6,270 bases of DNA from Methylococcales bacterium. GTDB taxonomy: Bacteria; Pseudomonadota; Gammaproteobacteria; Methylococcales; UBA1147. Below the pieces are notes generated by a model. That model made no database searches and had not been told where the DNA came from. It saw nothing but the letters and a program-made list of their open reading frames with translations. The DNA is taken from contig JANXGZ010000281.1 of the NCBI GenBank assembly GCA_024958995.1, positions 1 to 6,270 of the forward strand, read 5' to 3'. Below are positions 5,349 to 6,270 of this stretch, one piece after another. A program made the position numbers and the translations under genes. Within the stretch, counting starts at the first letter, position 1; every line of letters starts with the position of its first letter.

Positions 5349-6270
5349 ATGCCAACATTCACATTAGACGGTAAGGAATTGACGGTGGAACAGGGCACGA
5401 CCGTGCTTAAGGCCGCCCTGGCCAATGGCGTTCAAATCCCTCACTTCTGTTTTCATCCGCATCTCTCCGTGGACGGTTCGTGTCGCATGTGTCAGGTCGA
5501 GGTCGAAAAGATGCCGAAACTGGCCATCTCCTGCGACACGCTGGTCGCCGACGGCATGGTCGTGAAAACCACTTCGGAAAAAGTTCTGAAGGCGCGGAAC
5601 GCCGTGATGGAATACCTGTTGCTCAACCATCCGCTCGACTGCCCCATCTGCGACCAGGCGGGAGAATGCGGATTGCAGGAGTACAACTTCAAACACGGCA
5701 ACACCCACAGCCGCTTCAGCGAGGAAAAGCGGCCCGGACGGAAGCGTTTCGAAATCGGGCCTCGCGTGGTCTTCGATGAAGAACGATGCATTTTCTGCCG
5801 GCGATGCGTGAGATTCTGTAATGAAGTCAGTCAGACCGGAGAACTGGCGGTCTTCTCCCGTGGTGACAAGTCAGTCCTCGACACCTATCCCGGCAAACCG
5901 CTCGATAACCGCTACTCGCTGAACACGGTTGATATCTGTCCCGTGGGCGCCTTAACGAGCACGGATTTTCGATTCAAGGTCCGGGTCTGGTTCCTGGAAC
6001 AAACCGATTCGGTCTGTCCGGGGTGTTCGAACAATTGCAGCATCCATATCGATCACCGAAAGGGGAAGATCCAACGCTTGCGTCCCCGGGAAAACCTGAA
6101 AGTAAACCAGGCCTGGATGTGTGATGCAGGGAGGGAACTGTACAAGCAAACCGGTTCCGACAACCGGTTGACCGCCCCCCGTGTGTTGGCCGAGGGCCAA
6201 TCGACTGAGGTCACCTGGGAGGAGGCCTTTGCTGCGGCGGCAAAGGGACTGGCGCGATTCGAAAACGATC
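5349..6270 (+). CDS. nuoG: NADH-quinone oxidoreductase subunit G (75 kDa), 3' truncated
   Basis: This is the largest subunit of the NADH module; it relays electrons from NuoF/NuoE towards NuoB through several iron-sulfur clusters. The frame is open from the ATG at 5349 to the window edge, giving 307 residues. Residues 1-75 are a plant-type ferredoxin domain with N1b ligands Cys34, Cys45, Cys48 and Cys62. His94, Cys98, Cys101 and Cys107 (HPLDCPICDQAGEC) bind N5. Cys147, Cys150, Cys153 and Cys197 (CIFCRRC and DICPVGAL) bind N4. Cys223, Cys226, Cys230 and Cys258 match the ligand set of N7, an extra cluster found only in some bacterial NuoG proteins. From about 260 the molybdopterin-oxidoreductase-like domain begins (EVTWEEAFAAAAKGL), and the rest lies outside the window. 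The gene starts 25 nt after nuoF with no clear ribosome site. An NADP-reducing hydrogenase or formate dehydrogenase subunit is unlikely given the neighbours. Confidence 0.96.
   Translation, partial: MPTFTLDGKELTVEQGTTVLKAALANGVQIPHFCFHPHLSVDGSCRMCQVEVEKMPKLAISCDTLVADGMVVKTTSEKVLKARNAVMEYLLLNHPLDCPICDQAGECGLQEYNFKHGNTHSRFSEEKRPGRKRFEIGPRVVFDEERCIFCRRCVRFCNEVSQTGELAVFSRGDKSVLDTYPGKPLDNRYSLNTVDICPVGALTSTDFRFKVRVWFLEQTDSVCPGCSNNCSIHIDHRKGKIQRLRPRENLKVNQAWMCDAGRELYKQTGSDNRLTAPRVLAEGQSTEVTWEEAFAAAAKGLARFEND

Noticed and set aside
2..6270. A novel multi-gene system
   Set aside because: All complete genes are standard complex I subunits in standard order with intact cofactor ligands. Nothing foreign is inserted, and the only unrelated gene is a fragment at the left edge.

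Overview
The window is the 5' part of a nuo operon, which encodes the proton-pumping NADH:quinone oxidoreductase (respiratory complex I). It is preceded by the 3' end of an unrelated secreted-type protein gene. Every gene is on the + strand. nuoA, nuoB, nuoC, nuoD, nuoE and nuoF are complete, and nuoG runs off the right edge after 307 codons. The order A-B-C-D-E-F-G, with separate nuoC and nuoD genes, is the classical bacterial arrangement. The remaining subunits (nuoH to nuoN) would be expected downstream.

Layout: 2-625 is the C-terminal 207 residues of a beta-rich extracellular-type protein that enters from the left edge. 626-936 is the only long non-coding stretch. It ends in a perfect 16+16 bp inverted repeat (857-890) whose core reads TTGTGAAAAATTTCACAA. 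This fits the consensus operator of the NADH/NAD+ sensor Rex, and it also fits the CRP/FNR-type half-site pattern. From 937 onward the nuo genes are packed tightly: nuoA and nuoB overlap by 10 bp, and the other gaps are 9 to 44 nt.

How the genes work together: NuoF oxidises NADH with FMN and an iron-sulfur cluster. NuoE and NuoG carry further clusters, and electrons pass through them to the N2 cluster in NuoB. Quinone is reduced at the NuoB/NuoD interface, NuoC joins the module together, and NuoA belongs to the membrane arm near the quinone site. All the cluster-binding cysteines that can be checked here are present: N2 in NuoB, N1a in NuoE, N3 in NuoF, and N1b, N5, N4 and N7 in NuoG. The enzyme therefore looks functional.

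The organism is a bacterium with moderately GC-rich DNA. The beta-rich secreted protein next door and the flavour of the Nuo sequences (for example the DRLNYCS stretch in NuoD) suggest a group such as Acidobacteriota, Verrucomicrobiota or a relative. This is an impression, not a placement. I found no mobile element, CRISPR array, RNA gene or novel multi-gene system. The points most worth following up are the palindromic operator before nuoA and two very short ORFs with good ribosome sites that end just before nuoE and nuoF.
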